Source of the DNA: Margaritifera margaritifera
Taxonomy: Eukaryota > Mollusca > Bivalvia > Unionida > Margaritiferidae
Length of the DNA: 64,000 nucleotides
Reading direction: 5' to 3'
Assembly: GCA_029931535.1 (NCBI GenBank)
Contig: JAQPZY010000330.1
Location: forward strand, 50,634-114,633
Of this stretch, positions 1 to 10,800 are shown piece by piece (within the stretch, counting starts at the first letter, position 1; every line of letters begins with the position of its first letter). The notes under the pieces are model-generated. The model was given only the letters and a program-made list of their open reading frames with translations. It had not been told where the DNA came from and ran no database searches. Made by a program: the position numbers and the translations under genes.

Positions 1-2090
1 TTAATGCTATTAAGACAAGGGATAGATTTCATAAATTAAAAGATACTAACAATTACAGATTATGGAGAAACATAGTCAAGTCAGTGATTCAAAAGGCAAG
101 GAAAACTTACTATTGCACTGACATATCAGATACTATTATGAAAAAGAGCCTTAGAAAACTCTGGAAAACCTTCAATGACTTAAAAGGGAAATCTGTTAAT
201 AACCTGCCATTTAGATGTATTAATGAGGAAAATAGTAACATTCAGCAAGATCCTCTTGAAATTGCAAATGCACTGAATGATTACTTTGTGAACATAAATG
301 AAAAACTTCTGGATCTCTCAGCTCATATAAGATTCTCAAATGAAGAATTAAATGAGCATATTTCCTCAAAACTTAGCAAAGAAAACAAACTACTTCCGAA
401 TACCTAAAATAAGTCTAGAATTCATTTTAAATGAATTAGATAAACTTGATGTCAGAACAGCTACAGGTCTAGATGGTATAAGTGCTACATTCCTAAAACT
501 CTCATCTCAAGTGATTGCACCTTCACTTATGTATATATTCAATCTAAGAATTTCTGCGGGTATTTTTCCAAACAGTCTAAAACTCTCAAAAGTATCTCCA
601 ATGCACAAGAAGGGAGATCTTTCTGGCATGAATAACTATATACCTATATCAGTGTTATAATCACTTTCAAAGATATTAGAAAGACATTTTTGTAAAGAAT
701 TTCGAAAATACCTGGAATCTTTTAATTTACTACATTCATGACAATCTGGCTTTCGGGAAGGACATTCATACCATACTACACTAACTAGAATAGTGGATGA
801 TTGGTTAATGGGAGTTAATCAAGGTAACCTTGTAGGTGCACTGTTTCTTGACCTTAGAAAGGCATTTGACCTTGTTGATCACACAATCCTGCTGGAAAAA
901 CTTGGCATATATCAAGTTAACCACGAAAGTTTAACTTGGTTTCAATCCTATCTTGAAGGCAGACAAGTTTATATTTAAATAATCTTTCAGATAAGAAACT
1001 CATAAAGTCAGGTATTCCACAAGGATCAGTTCTTGGACCATTACTCTTTCTGCTGTACATCAATGATTTACTATATTACATCGAGCTATCCACCATTAAC
1101 ATTTTCACAGATGACACAATATTATATAACTGGATTAACTGGCCTTTACCTTAGCACTAAATTAAATCGAGATTTGGTTAAAGTAAATAACTGATGTGAG
1201 CACAATGGTATGAAGATAAATGCAGCCAAGTCAAAAGCCATGATCATAGGTAGTCGAACCAAAGTAAAAGTTGAGAAAGATGACTTCAAAGTAATGCTAA
1301 AAGGAATAGATATATAACAGCCTGGAAATGAAAAACTACTTGGCATTATGATAGACAATATCATCTGAAAATGAAACACAACTTGGCATTATGATAGACA
1401 ATATATTGTGCTGGAAAATGCAAGTTGATTGGGTCATTAAAAAAGTTAACTCACTACTTTATCTCTTGAACACAATAAAATCTAATCTCACAAGAACAGA
1501 GAAAAATATTCTACAATGTTAACATCATGACACATCTAGAATATTCCTGTTCTATCGGGGGTAACAGTGATACAGAAAAGACTACTGAAATTTCAAAAAG
1601 AGCTGCTAGAGTTATTCTTGATACTGATTTAGATACACCATCAGCAAATCTTTTAAAAACCCTTAAGTGTTCTTCCATTTCAACAGAGAACAGCTTCAAA
1701 AGTGTTTACTAGTCTACAAATCCATACATGGGTTAGCTCCTGATTATCTTCAATGTATTTTTAAATTTGTGGCAAATGTACTTACATTTGAACTAAGATC
1801 CATCTCAAACAACAATTTATATTTACCTAAACCAAGTTCAGAGTTTTATAAAAAGAGTTTTGCTTTTTCTGGAGCCAGACTATGGAATTCCATTCCACCC
1901 TATTCAGCTATTCAGCTGATTCTTCCCTAGATTTTAAGAAGCTTCTTAGTCAGCATTTACAGAAACAATCATGTGTATGATTTTGTGTAAAATTCAGTAC
2001 TACTCTTCTTTAAAACAACGTTCTGTATGTACTCACCTGTAATGTTTTACACGGGTTCATTACTAATCTTTGTATGAATCCTGTATGAAC
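1..2090 (+). mobile_element. Non-LTR retrotransposon (CR1/Jockey superfamily), decayed, 5' end cut by window edge
   Basis: Several overlapping open frames on the + strand read as consecutive pieces of one reverse transcriptase. Codons from 84 to 407 give the linker after the endonuclease. Frame 352-660 carries the fingers region (motif TGLDGI, then HKKGD). Frame 793-978 carries the palm motif FLDLRKAFD followed by WFQSYL. About 1010-1130 carries the GIPQGSVLGPLLF motif, then a catalytic box in which the usual YADD reads FTDD. Frame 1667-1930 is the typical C-terminal tail (GARLWNSIP). Stops and frameshifts separate the blocks, so the copy is dead. The endonuclease lies off the left edge. The 3' end is not sharp; it fades between 1980 and 2150, just before an Ig exon. 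The superfamily call is confident, the clade is not. Confidence 0.88.
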
Positions 2091-2178
2091 TCATTGTACA
2101 TTGTTATTTTTCTTCCATCAAGTCTGTAAACTTTACTTTGATTTGTCATAGCTTAAAGAAATTTTATTTTATTTTTAG

Positions 2179-2514
2179 TACCACCTCAAAATCCAGTCAT
2201 TACTAACACATCAGATGATATTGGGTCAGGGAGGAGGGTAGTATGGGCAACAGAAGACAATGAGGTCACCCTGGTCTGTCAGGTCAGGGGAGGTAACCCA
2301 CAATCTTCTGTGAAATGGTTACGTGGTGGTGTGACTGGGTCAGAGTTACCTGCGAGTAACTATTCACAACGTAATGCAGATGGCACATATGATGTAACAT
2401 CAACAGTGATTGTAATGGCAAGAAGATCCGAGGACAGAGTGATATACTTGTGCCAGGCTGAACATAGAACTTGGACATCTCCACAAAATGCCACAGTGGA
2501 ACTCTATCTTTATT
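2179..2514 (+). CDS. Ig-domain exon 1 of an IgSF gene
   Basis: A 336-nt exon, 112 codons, preceded by a pyrimidine-rich tract ending in AG at 2177-2178 and followed by gtaagt at 2515. It begins two bases into a codon and ends one base into the next (phase 1-1). The domain starts with PPQNPVIT, has the B-strand cysteine in VTLVC, the C-strand tryptophan in VKWLR and the F-strand cysteine in IYLCQAEH, followed by a G strand ending ELYLY. There are three N-glycosylation sequons (NTS, NYS, NAT). This is a standard extracellular Ig domain of the kind found in nephrin-like or other cell-adhesion receptors; the exact family cannot be named from one domain. The upstream neighbour is a LINE whose 3' end lies within about 100 bp of the acceptor. 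Confidence 0.9.
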
Positions 2515-2904
2515 GTAAGTAGAGGCTGTAATCTTGCTTTTGACCATCTCTGCAGTAAGTACTGTATTTAAGTATTTTTTTTTTTTTATCGTGTTTTTAG
2601 GTGTCTTATTTATTCATTTTTAAGTATAATAATTGAAATATATTAAGTTGATTAGCAGTAAAAAAAAATGTACTGAATGGAAACTTACAATAGGTGATAA
2701 TGATACAGGTCTTATAAATAATAGAATGAACTTCTAAGGACCAGAACATTCAAACTGCTTTAATTACACTAATTATAGTCCTAGTTGCTCTGGCCCTCCC
2801 TGCACATCTAAGAGAACCAGACATATGTGCACAGTTATGTCTGACGACGTATCAACACACAAACAAAAAGACAAACAACATTGAGTTTTTACCAAAACAC
2901 TTTG

Positions 2905-3085
2905 TGTGTATCTGGTTGGTCTTAAATGAAAATGGTTACAGTCTTGTATCAGATACAGCTGCCATGACAGTCATCTTGAAAATGTTGTTATCACTACTCC
3001 TTCTGACTGGGTGGTTATATTGGCATGGGGTTTTCACGAAAGGACTTATAATGATATCAAGCTGGTCCTAAATGAAGTAGAGAGT
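2905..3085 (+). repeat. Single copy of the ~145-bp tandem-repeat unit
   Basis: This stretch contains the recognisable core of the unit tandemly repeated at 23.6-25.2 and 58.7-60.8 kb: 'taaatgaaaatggt', 'gacagtcatcttgaaaatg', 'ttatcactactcctt' and 'catggggttttcac' occur in the same order. It is a dispersed single unit in the intron after Ig exon 1. The flanks 2515-2900 and 3090-3880 hold nothing I recognise; the short open frames there are not convincing. Confidence 0.7.
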
Positions 3086-3894
3086 TTTATTTTACAATCC
3101 AACAATTATACTGTTATGTCAATATGGTTCATGTGTCATTCACATTTTTTTCTTTAGCATGTTTACAGCATAGTATTTCACATTCAGTGCACCATCACAA
3201 CATGCATTTTTGTAAAGTGTCATTTCAGATAATTATGAATGGCTGCATTTTTTCTAAAGCATTTCTTACACTTAAATGTCCCAATTTTGATTACCAAGTA
3301 AGTAGACTTGTTTTGATAAACATGTCTTGAATGTTCAGTAATTGTGGAGAACATGTTATTTATAGCCACTATAATGTGTTACTTACACCTTGCTTGTATG
3401 ATCTCTTGTGTATTTAGCATTGTATTCGTTGTCATTCTTTGCAGTTCTAACTTTATAGCTCATTTTGGGTCCACATGTTTGCATTCTGATGTTAGTCTCA
3501 GTATAAAATGTTTGATTGGTCAATAATTTCTTATTGCCAGTGAATGCAGGCAATAAATTCTGATTGTTTAATAATAATAGTATAAAAAGAGGTCAGTGTT
3601 CATAACCTTTCTCACTCTTCGTCAGAAGCTTGTAGTTCAAATTTGCTCATTCTTTGATTTTTTGTTGTTGAAAGAAACTTGTTTCAGACTTGTTTTGTTT
3701 TTGGGAATTTAAATAGAATATGAATAGTCTAGATCTCCATCTAACAACTCAATTTATATTCAATGTGTCTATAATTTACCATTCTGAATTAAAAAAAAAA
3801 AAATGTTCATGCTTAATTCCAGTTTGACATTGTTCTCAATGTGGAATTTACTATGCTTGGCCATGTAATCAAAGATGGACATGTTTTTTTGAAA

Positions 3895-4296
3895 TTATTT
3901 GCCTGGGTCCACTTGGAACGGCCGCAGCCATGTTAGCGGTGAATGTGTATAGATATGTTTAAGAGCATCCAGGACACTCGCTGAATCTTTGGATGTCAAT
4001 GGCTCGGCTTTCTTGTATCTGCTTGCAACATCTACGATGGTTAACGCATAGTTGTATGTGCGTCCATGTACATGATCATACGGGAAAAACAAAAGATTTG
4101 CTTGGTTAACTTTGTTGGATGTCCTCACATCAAACCATTCATTTGAAATCTTTCTTGATCTGGTTAGGTAAATTTGCCACAGTGCTTGTTTGACCAACCA
4201 TGTTTGTGCAATCCCGTGAGTGACCTTTGCTGCATTTGCTAACTTTTCAACAGCTGCTTCACCTTTCCAATACCCACACGGACTGGAGTGTGTCAC
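3895..4296 (-). pseudogene. INT: Polinton integrase fragment
   Basis: An open frame of 133 codons on the - strand. It reads through the integrase N-terminal region (ALWQIYL), the start of the catalytic core (WFDVRTSNKVNQ) and the segment LTIVDVASRYKKAEPLTSKD, then ends at FQVDPGK where the family continues with the rest of the DDE core. In Polinton integrases the first core strand usually carries an aspartate after the HQ pair (HQADL); here the corresponding stretch reads NQANL, so a catalytic acidic residue appears to be replaced by Asn. The second block with the VDVASRY aspartate is present. It is C-terminally truncated, so an inactive remnant. In Polintons this enzyme joins the element into host DNA. 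Confidence 0.85.
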
Positions 4297-4919
4297 GGAC
4301 TATGAAGCTACGCTTTTCTTATTCATGTTTGTTATATTTTACCTACAATAAGTGGACTTTGTTCATGAGGGGCTTTGCCTCCCAGTGCAGTCTTGGCCTC
4401 TATATCTCCTTTGATGATCCATCTAGCGATTTTTTCTCCAAGACAGCGTAGGGCTGATCACATTCAAATGATGGATGCGATCTATATCAGCACATTGACG
4501 CACAAGGATATCACTTGATGCTTTGTATGCGAGATCATGTTGGTAACATGCAGCATTGATGCGGTTTATATGTTCTTCATTCGATTGTTAGAATCAAGTT
4601 GTATATCCAGTCATGTTCCAGGCCCGCAGTACTTGTATCCAGGATATGTTTTTCACCAGGGTATTTGCTCCATAGTGTCCCTGATAGCTTTATTAACACA
4701 GCAGCAACATCACCGCCGATGTTTTTTTTTAATAAACGTGAATTTCTTTGCTCCACACTGGACACAAGTTCTATCAATCGTGGCTCGACCATTACATGTT
4801 TGAACTTGTGTTGGATTTACGGTATGAGTTTTCATGTGGCATCACACACAATATGAAGACATGATCGAGTTATACAATAATTGACATTCAACATGGTATC
4901 ATGAAAGAGAAAAGCTTAT

Positions 4920-5303
4920 TTGAGAAAAATCAACGATTTTTCTGTTATTGACTTTGTGCAGGCAAAACCCAAATCATCCAAGCACGGTGACACATTTCCA
5001 AACTCAGTTCACACATTGATTATAGGCCCGACTGGATCCGGGAAAACTGTTGTTGAATCTGATCATGCGATGGTTAACATGGGATTATTTGGATGTGATT
5101 GTGTTGTCGGCAGAAGATCAACCATGTTACGATGTACTCAAATATCTTACAGAAACACTTCTTCCATCATTGATTTATTTTGTGCAATTGATGAAGTCCC
5201 TGCTATTGATGACCTTGACCTGAGTGCGAATAATCTTGTCATGTATGATGATTTGATGCTTGAACACCAAGACAACCCTGCGAGAATATTTTCCCGAGGT
5301 TGA
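4920..5303 (+). pseudogene. Polinton FtsK/HerA-type packaging ATPase, truncated
   Basis: The frame opens with KINDFSVIDF, then LIIGPTGSGKT, a clear Walker A (P-loop) at 5024-5047. About 70 codons later NLVMYDDLMLE is a good Walker B with two acidic residues, followed shortly by IFSRG. This layout matches the A32-like packaging ATPase carried by Polintons and adintoviruses, which pumps DNA into capsids. The frame stops at 5301-5303 while family members continue with the sensor and arginine motifs. The downstream 5304-5840 has only broken short frames, so the gene is decayed. Its position next to the integrase and before small structural genes supports the assignment. Confidence 0.82.
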
Positions 5304-5844
5304 CACAAAAACAAAAAATACAGGCGTGATCTATGTATCACAATGATACGTACACATGCCTAAAGTGATTTGTGGCAACTGCAACATGTTGATGATATTT
5401 TGTGGCATTGACGTGCATGGTATTGCAAATATTCCTTGGACCTGGTGTGCCACCAACCACTTGTTGGATGAGTTTCAAAATATGTTTGCGGCTGTCACCC
5501 AAGACCTGTATAGTTTTCTCACAATTGACTTGACTGGAACTTCCGGAAAATAGCAAGCTGGTTTAGACAAAGCAATTTAACAGCCACAATAAATATATAC
5601 AATGATGAAATCCGCCAGTGATGTATAGTAGAGGCTGCTGACTGATGTCGTAAAGCTGCCCATGATCAACTGAAACTTCTTCGTGAGTACATGGATGGAT
5701 GCAAACATGCTAAAAATATATTACAGATCTGAAAGACTCCACAGGAAGACCTCACAGTGGGCATCAAATAAATGTTTGCGCCACTGAGCAAGCAACAAAA
5801 GCGATTGTAGCCAAGACCGTGGAAACTGGAAAAAGTGAAGAAAA

Positions 5845-6198
5845 TTGCGGAAACTACCACTATGCACATACGCCAGCACAGTTAACAGAAATTCAAAAAA
5901 GGATAGAGCACATAAAAGAATTATCCCCATGTGGTTCACCCAAATACAGATTAACCAGCTTAATGCAGCCAAGCAAAAGAATACCTCAGTGACATTAAAG
6001 TTATTCAAGCATTCAAGTCAGTGGGGACATAAATGCAAAAAAAAATCAAAAACTGGAATATTTCCATTCCTTGCAGCTATTCCAGCATTGTTAGCGGCTG
6101 CAGCTCCAGCAGTTGCAAAAGTGGCGGCATTAGTGGCAGTCGGAACCGCATCTGGAATGGCTTTGAAAAAACGATTTTTTGGTCTTGTAAATGAATAA
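5845..6198 (+). pseudogene. Small hydrophobic core-like protein of the Polinton (pX-like)
   Basis: The first 60 codons look like out-of-frame background. The last 55 (about 6030-6195) are distinctive: a basic KKKSK stretch, then FPFLAAIP, then an Ala-rich hydrophobic helix with AVAKVAALVAV and a basic end (KKRFFG). Small proteins with a basic segment followed by an Ala/Gly-rich hydrophobic stretch are common in Polintons and adintoviruses and have been compared with adenovirus core protein X. I infer this from composition and context only. The true start is unclear because upstream frames are broken. Confidence 0.55.
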
Positions 6199-6679
6199 AA
6201 AAGGAAAAGGTCTTAGAATACGTGGAACAACTTGCAGAATACCCTCAGGTGGAAGTCTTTGACTATCAGATATGACTTAACCAATCTTGACTTACTCGCT
6301 ATGTCAAAGTCATTCAAACATTTATGAGGTGTCTTTATGCATGATGAACTTACATAGATGATTCACTGCATGTGGGAAACTGGATTTGACAACAGCCTGG
6401 AACTCATATGTGGTAAGGCCTTGACATCTTTTATATTTTGACTCATATGGGCACCACCACTTGAAGTTGTTGATTATTTAACCCTAAGGCGGTGGACGAC
6501 AACCACTCTTTTATTCAATGCTGCTGTTCAAACTCAGCTGGATGGTCCAATATATGGACATCTTGTTGTTAAAGCATTGCATGCATTAGAACTTTCACCA
6601 ACACCACACGTGCTTGTTGATTTGACATTGTCACTTTGAAAGCACGCTTAGTAGTACACTAAATGCCTATTTGCATCTA

Positions 6680-7493
6680 CGGATGCTACTCAATCTGACA
6701 CAGCAGATGTGGATCTGAGCAGTTTTGCTACCAAAGCAGATTTGACTGAGTTTACCAGCCGGGTTGTTGTTGACATCGACCTGGGTGAGCTTGTGATTTT
6801 CCAAGATCAAACTGGAAAACTTAAAAGGAGTAACATGGACATTCAAGATGTTGTTTTCAAGCTGTGAGGTGCCATCATGAAAAACCTGGCTGAAATCAGG
6901 GGAATCAGAGACACTGGTGAGTCGCTTGCCTCTATCAAAGACTATGTCAACACAAATACAAAATTGAAAGTTAAAAAGTCTGGCAATGAAACTGAATTCA
7001 GCTGATGCAAGAGCCAATCAACGATGATGATGCTGCGACAAAACAATATGTGGATGTAAAGATTGCTGATGTGCCCTCACCACCACACTTAGTAAATTTA
7101 CGGAGCCAAATTCATGGATAATTAACCAAAGAAGGAGAGGAAACATTAACTTATTAACCTTGGTAAATGGTCGACTTGTCTTTCATTCTCTTGAAAATGG
7201 TTTTGATAAACCCAAACCTCACATCTTAAAGTTGCACGAGTCCGGATCATACTTGTTTATCTTAACCAGAATTAAAGGCTGGTGGGGTAGAATGATAATA
7301 CTGATAAATGATCGGGAGCATCTTGGTTTGATGTCACCAATCTCACGTATTGACAGACCTGACACTGCTGTTGCAGAACTGTTTACATTTGCATTACCAT
7401 TATTATTAGTCACTGGAGATGAAATTCAGTTATCCAGACTAGTACTTAACTGTCTTTGGCATTTGTATTTAAGATTAATTTTATCATTACATA
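6680..7493 (+). pseudogene. Broken Polinton gene, possibly a fibre/tail-like structural protein
   Basis: On the + strand, short open pieces separated by stops line up as one decayed gene: about 6690-6860 (DVDLSSFATKADLTEF, then DIDLGEL), about 6875-7005, a block around 7020-7110 containing DDDAATKQYVD, and the open stretch 7160-7500. 'ATKQYVD' and 'FATKADL' phrases are typical of trimeric fibre or tail-type structural proteins, often rich in coiled coil. The last stretch (RLVFHSLENG...) runs into the inserted DNA transposon at 7494, so the gene was cut by that insertion. Product identity is uncertain. Confidence 0.4.
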
Positions 7494-7705
7494 TACTGTA
7501 GTATCATTTATTTTCAATGTGCTCAATTTCGTGGTTTTATAAAAATAAGTCATTTTCATGGGTACTTAAATTCTTGTTATGCCTGTCAAAGTTTGCATAT
7601 TAGTATGTATTTAAGTTCATGGTTTAACCTCTACAGATACCCAAAATAAAGAATACAAAAGAATAAAACTATGCTGACGTAAACGGCGGTCACTTTAATG
7701 TTTAA

Positions 7706-7941
7706 AATAATACTACCACCTGTATGAGCAAAAATCAAAGACCTGACAAGTTCATTACTTACACCGTGTTTTCGACGGAGTGAATAACATCAGTCGAAAC
7801 CGACATAGCCAACAACACTAAAACAATACTACCACCTCTATGAGCACAAATAAAACATCTGTCAAGGTTAATCACTTACAGCGTGTTTTCGTCTGAGTGC
7901 TCAACATCAAAGGAAGCCGATGCAGCCAACAACACTAAGCC
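7706..7941 (+). repeat. Two-copy tandem repeat (~117 bp) in the 5' part of the pogo-like element
   Basis: Unit 1 (7706-7822) and unit 2 (7823-7941) share 'tactaccacct.tatgagca', 'acttaca.cgtgttttcg', 'gagtg..caacatc' and 'catagccaacaacactaa'. Corresponding landmarks are 116-117 bp apart. Divergence is visible but alignment is continuous. The second copy runs into the open frame starting at 7883. Confidence 0.75.
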
Positions 7942-8350
7942 AATCGGTTATAAAGTATATATGAATGATCTCTTACTTAAATCACTGTCCATAAAGTTGA
8001 ACCATCAGTACTTTCTAACGATCATGGCATTAACACAGTGGCTTAAGAGTGGTAACATTCAACTTAGACCTCCCTTGGTTCCTGGACTTCCTAACCCATC
8101 AGAAGCCGCGAGCACGGCGCAAGCGCTTGCTTACCAGGCAGCTAATGATGCAGTAGAGCCCCTGCTTCAGTCACTGTCCCGGAAAAGAAAATGAGAAGAG
8201 TATAACAGTTACAACGAGGAAATATGGGCAAAGATAGCCAGGTACATGTACTTCATTGATAATGGTGTTGCCAAGGCCGCCCGCAAATTCAGTAGCGATC
8301 TGAGTTGTATGATCAGTGAGACCACTGTACGGAGTATGCGGGACCAATAC
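7883..8350 (+). pseudogene. N-terminal part of the pogo-like transposase region
   Basis: Frame 7883-8194 (about 100 codons, ending QSLSRKRK) is followed at 8195-8350 by an open stretch reading KIARYM, then NGVAKAARKFS, then VRSMRDQYI. The AKAARKFS phrase followed by R.MRD.Y resembles the helix-turn-helix region before DDE_1 transposases (sequence-specific binding to the terminal repeats). A stop between the two blocks and the break before 8489 show decay. The first ~100 residues are not recognised on their own. Confidence 0.55.
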
Positions 8351-8488
8351 ATAAAGTTATAAAATCAAGATGAGCAAGAACTTTCTAATCAATCCAAAAA
8401 AAAAACCCAGGTCAATCCTTTGATGCTAGGAAGCACACTTGATGTGTAGGTACAAGATTGGATCAAGAAAGTTAGAATTAATGGGGGA

Positions 8489-9154
8489 GTGATAAATATT
8501 AGGATTGTAATGGCTGGGGCAGAGGCTGCGATCAACAAGCATGCTTGCAGCCAGCTGGCACGTTACGGTGGACACATAAGCATCACCAAGCATTGGGTGA
8601 GGTCGCAACTTCGCCATATGGGATTTGTTAAGTGGAAAGGAACAAAAAGCATAAAACAGCTGCCTCGTGACTTTGATGACATTAAAAAAACGCTCTTGGA
8701 GGAAGTTAAAACTGTGGTGAAACAGCACAATATTCCAGACTGTCTTGTAATAAATTGGGATCAGACCAGGTGCCAACTTGTGCCAGGTGGCGACTGGATG
8801 ATGGAAGCCCATAGATCTGAGCAAGTGTCAGTTTCTGCACTTGATGACAAGAGGCAGATTACGATTTTACTCGCAATAACAAAATCCGGTACTCTCCTGC
8901 CCCCACAGTTCATTTACGCAGGGAAGACTGACAGATGCCTGCCTAAGGGTGTAGTTTTCCCTGACCACTGGGATGTGATTCAAACAGACTCACACTGGAG
9001 TAACAAAGAATCTATGATTCGTTATGTGGATAATATCATCATGCCATATGTGAACAAAACACGTGACCGGCTGCCCCTTGCTCAATGCAATCAGCGCACA
9101 GTGGCAATATTTGATGTGTTTAGAGCCCACCAAAGTGCGAATATGCTAACTTAA
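8489..9154 (+). pseudogene. DDE_1 transposase (pogo/CENP-B-like), C-terminally truncated
   Basis: A 221-codon open frame on the + strand. Order of landmarks: helix-turn-helix-like region (HISITKHWVRSQLRHMGF), first catalytic aspartate in INWDQT (about codon 90), DDKRQITILLA, GTLLPPQFIYAGKT, DHWDVIQTDSHW, then AIFDVFRAHQ with the second catalytic aspartate (about codon 211). The frame stops at 9152-9154, before the third acidic residue usually found 30-35 residues further on. This is a cut-and-paste transposase of the Tc1/mariner-pogo group; it would act on the TACTGTAGT-type ends at 7494 and 9596. As it stands the catalytic triad is incomplete. Confidence 0.88.
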
Positions 9155-9597
9155 TTGAAAGACAGTGGAATCACTCCTTTGTTTCTGTCTGCCTCTTGTG
9201 CAGACCGACTTCAACCACTAGACTAGACAATAAATAAAGAGTACGAAGAACAATTAAATCGATATGTGAGATAAGTAAGGATAAAATTACAGTTATCGGA
9301 TATCTTTCGATACGTATGCATTGAAACAATGTAAAATGATTTATAATTCTTGTTTCAAAGGGTTACAATAAAAAATAAAACAAACACATGTAAAAGCTAA
9401 TATTTAATCACCAGATTACAGTATTGACCTTGATTAATACATACTAGTAGCTTTGTTTATCTCCATGAATGAAACACTAAGAAAACTGGGGAGGGGGAGG
9501 GGTCATCATCATCCGTGGGTATTTAAATTCATGGATCGGGACAACAACGAAAATCACGAAAATTGGTCCCCCACGAAAATTTATGGCACTACAGTAA

Positions 9598-10044
9598 GTG
9601 GTGGATTCTGATCACAGTGATGAGGTTGCAAAATTTGCTGACAGAGTGTCGGATTGGCTGACCAGTGATGCCAACATCGATAGTGATTTTGTTCCACTTG
9701 TCAATGCATGTCTGTGTGAAAACGGTGTTAACAAACCCTCGTATACAATGAAATATAATTTTGTTAAGTGCCAAATAGAAATCAACAATTGTGACTACCC
9801 TAATGTACCAATACCAACTCAAAGTCAGCATGGAATCATTGCATTAGCACATGAAAACACTCAGTCACAGAATACAAAGCCAGGCATGAAAATACTCGGG
9901 GATTGTTTCTACAATGATGAGGTGGAGTTCTCTGACAAATCCACCCTGGTTGCATTCCCAGTTAATTATGTTGCACCAACATTGACTCAACCAAGAAGAG
10001 AAAAATCTTACTCTTATTCAACAAGGATGCACTTCTCCACGTAA
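9598..10044 (+). pseudogene. Unrecognised Polinton-region protein fragment
   Basis: An open frame of 148 codons immediately after the right end of the pogo-like element. It begins in mid-sequence (VDSDHSDEVAKFADRV), contains two cysteines in VNACLCENGV, then HGIIALAHEN, ILGDCFYNDEVEF and FPVNYVAPT before it becomes out-of-frame. Composition and lack of low complexity indicate real former coding sequence. It is probably the continuation of the Polinton gene block, but I do not recognise the family and assign no function. Confidence 0.45.
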
Positions 10045-10385
10045 CAGTTCTTGGGTGAAGATGAACACAGTCGTTTTAGACACAAATCGAACATGGTGTC
10101 GTACCCCCAGAATGCACAATTGCTGGAGATTTAAATATTCCCCAGGAAGATATTTTCTATGATTGTATGGCAGTTGTACAATAAAAAATGGATAATTGGA
10201 TAGAAGTGCATGTGCATGTTGTACCTAAATAAGGCAAGCCTGTCAAGCAATTATACTTCATTATCACCTTTTAATATAAGAACTATGATAGACCCTCAAA
10301 TTTACCAACATGAAAAAATAATTGAAACAGAACAACAGCTGTGAGATGAAATCACCAAAAGAACCACACTATTCATGAAATATAA

Positions 10386-10800
10386 ATGAATGTTGTAGTT
10401 GTTGATTCTGTTTGTGGAATCACCGCTGCTACCACTGTTGGTGTTGCTGGAACTCTGACCACAGCAACTATCAAAGGTACACCAATCAAATTTGTTGTCA
10501 GAGGTATATCAATAGCAACCGGTGTCATTAGGTGGTGCTGGTAAAATAATTTTGCTGCAGCTGCATTCGTGAATACGTGTTTACTCAGAACAACTCACAG
10601 TGGTACAAAGGAGTCTCAATACAATTACCAAGCTGTACTCGGTGGCTATTGAAAATAAAACAATTAGCATGGCTGAGTTCGACACCAAGTTGACTGAAAT
10701 GGAAAGCCACCAATGACTTCATGTGTAGATACGCAAAAAAGGATGCTAGCTACCCAAAACAGGTGATTGATTTACAGGCAGTGAAAATTGAGTAACTGTT
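10386..10800 (+). pseudogene. Small Thr/Ala/Gly-rich hydrophobic protein of the Polinton, broken
   Basis: Translation from 10386 gives a 52-codon stretch rich in V, T, A and G (GITAATTVGVAGTLTTATI), ending at a stop at 10542-10544; related open pieces continue in other frames to about 10800. Small proteins with this type of double hydrophobic segment followed by a helical tail are common in Polintons in my recollection, but their role is not established. The copy is clearly frameshifted. From 10800 to 11930 I see no reliable gene; a short poly-Lys frame at 10977-11165 is probably A-rich background. Confidence 0.4.

Larger units (their letters stand above)
7494..9596 (+). mobile_element. Pogo-like (Tc1/mariner superfamily) DNA transposon nested in the Polinton
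   Basis: The left end begins TACTGTAGT at 7494 and the right end finishes with the inverse (ACTACAGTA) at 9588-9596, with further similarity inside (cattta/cataaa, then related subterminal 'ttaaattc' blocks). A TA dinucleotide at each outer edge fits the TA target site of Tc1/mariner elements. The 2.1-kb body carries a DDE_1 transposase on the + strand at 8489-9154 and a 5' gene piece at 7883-8194. Both flanks are Polinton-like, so this element inserted into it. Stops in the transposase indicate a dead copy. Confidence 0.82.
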
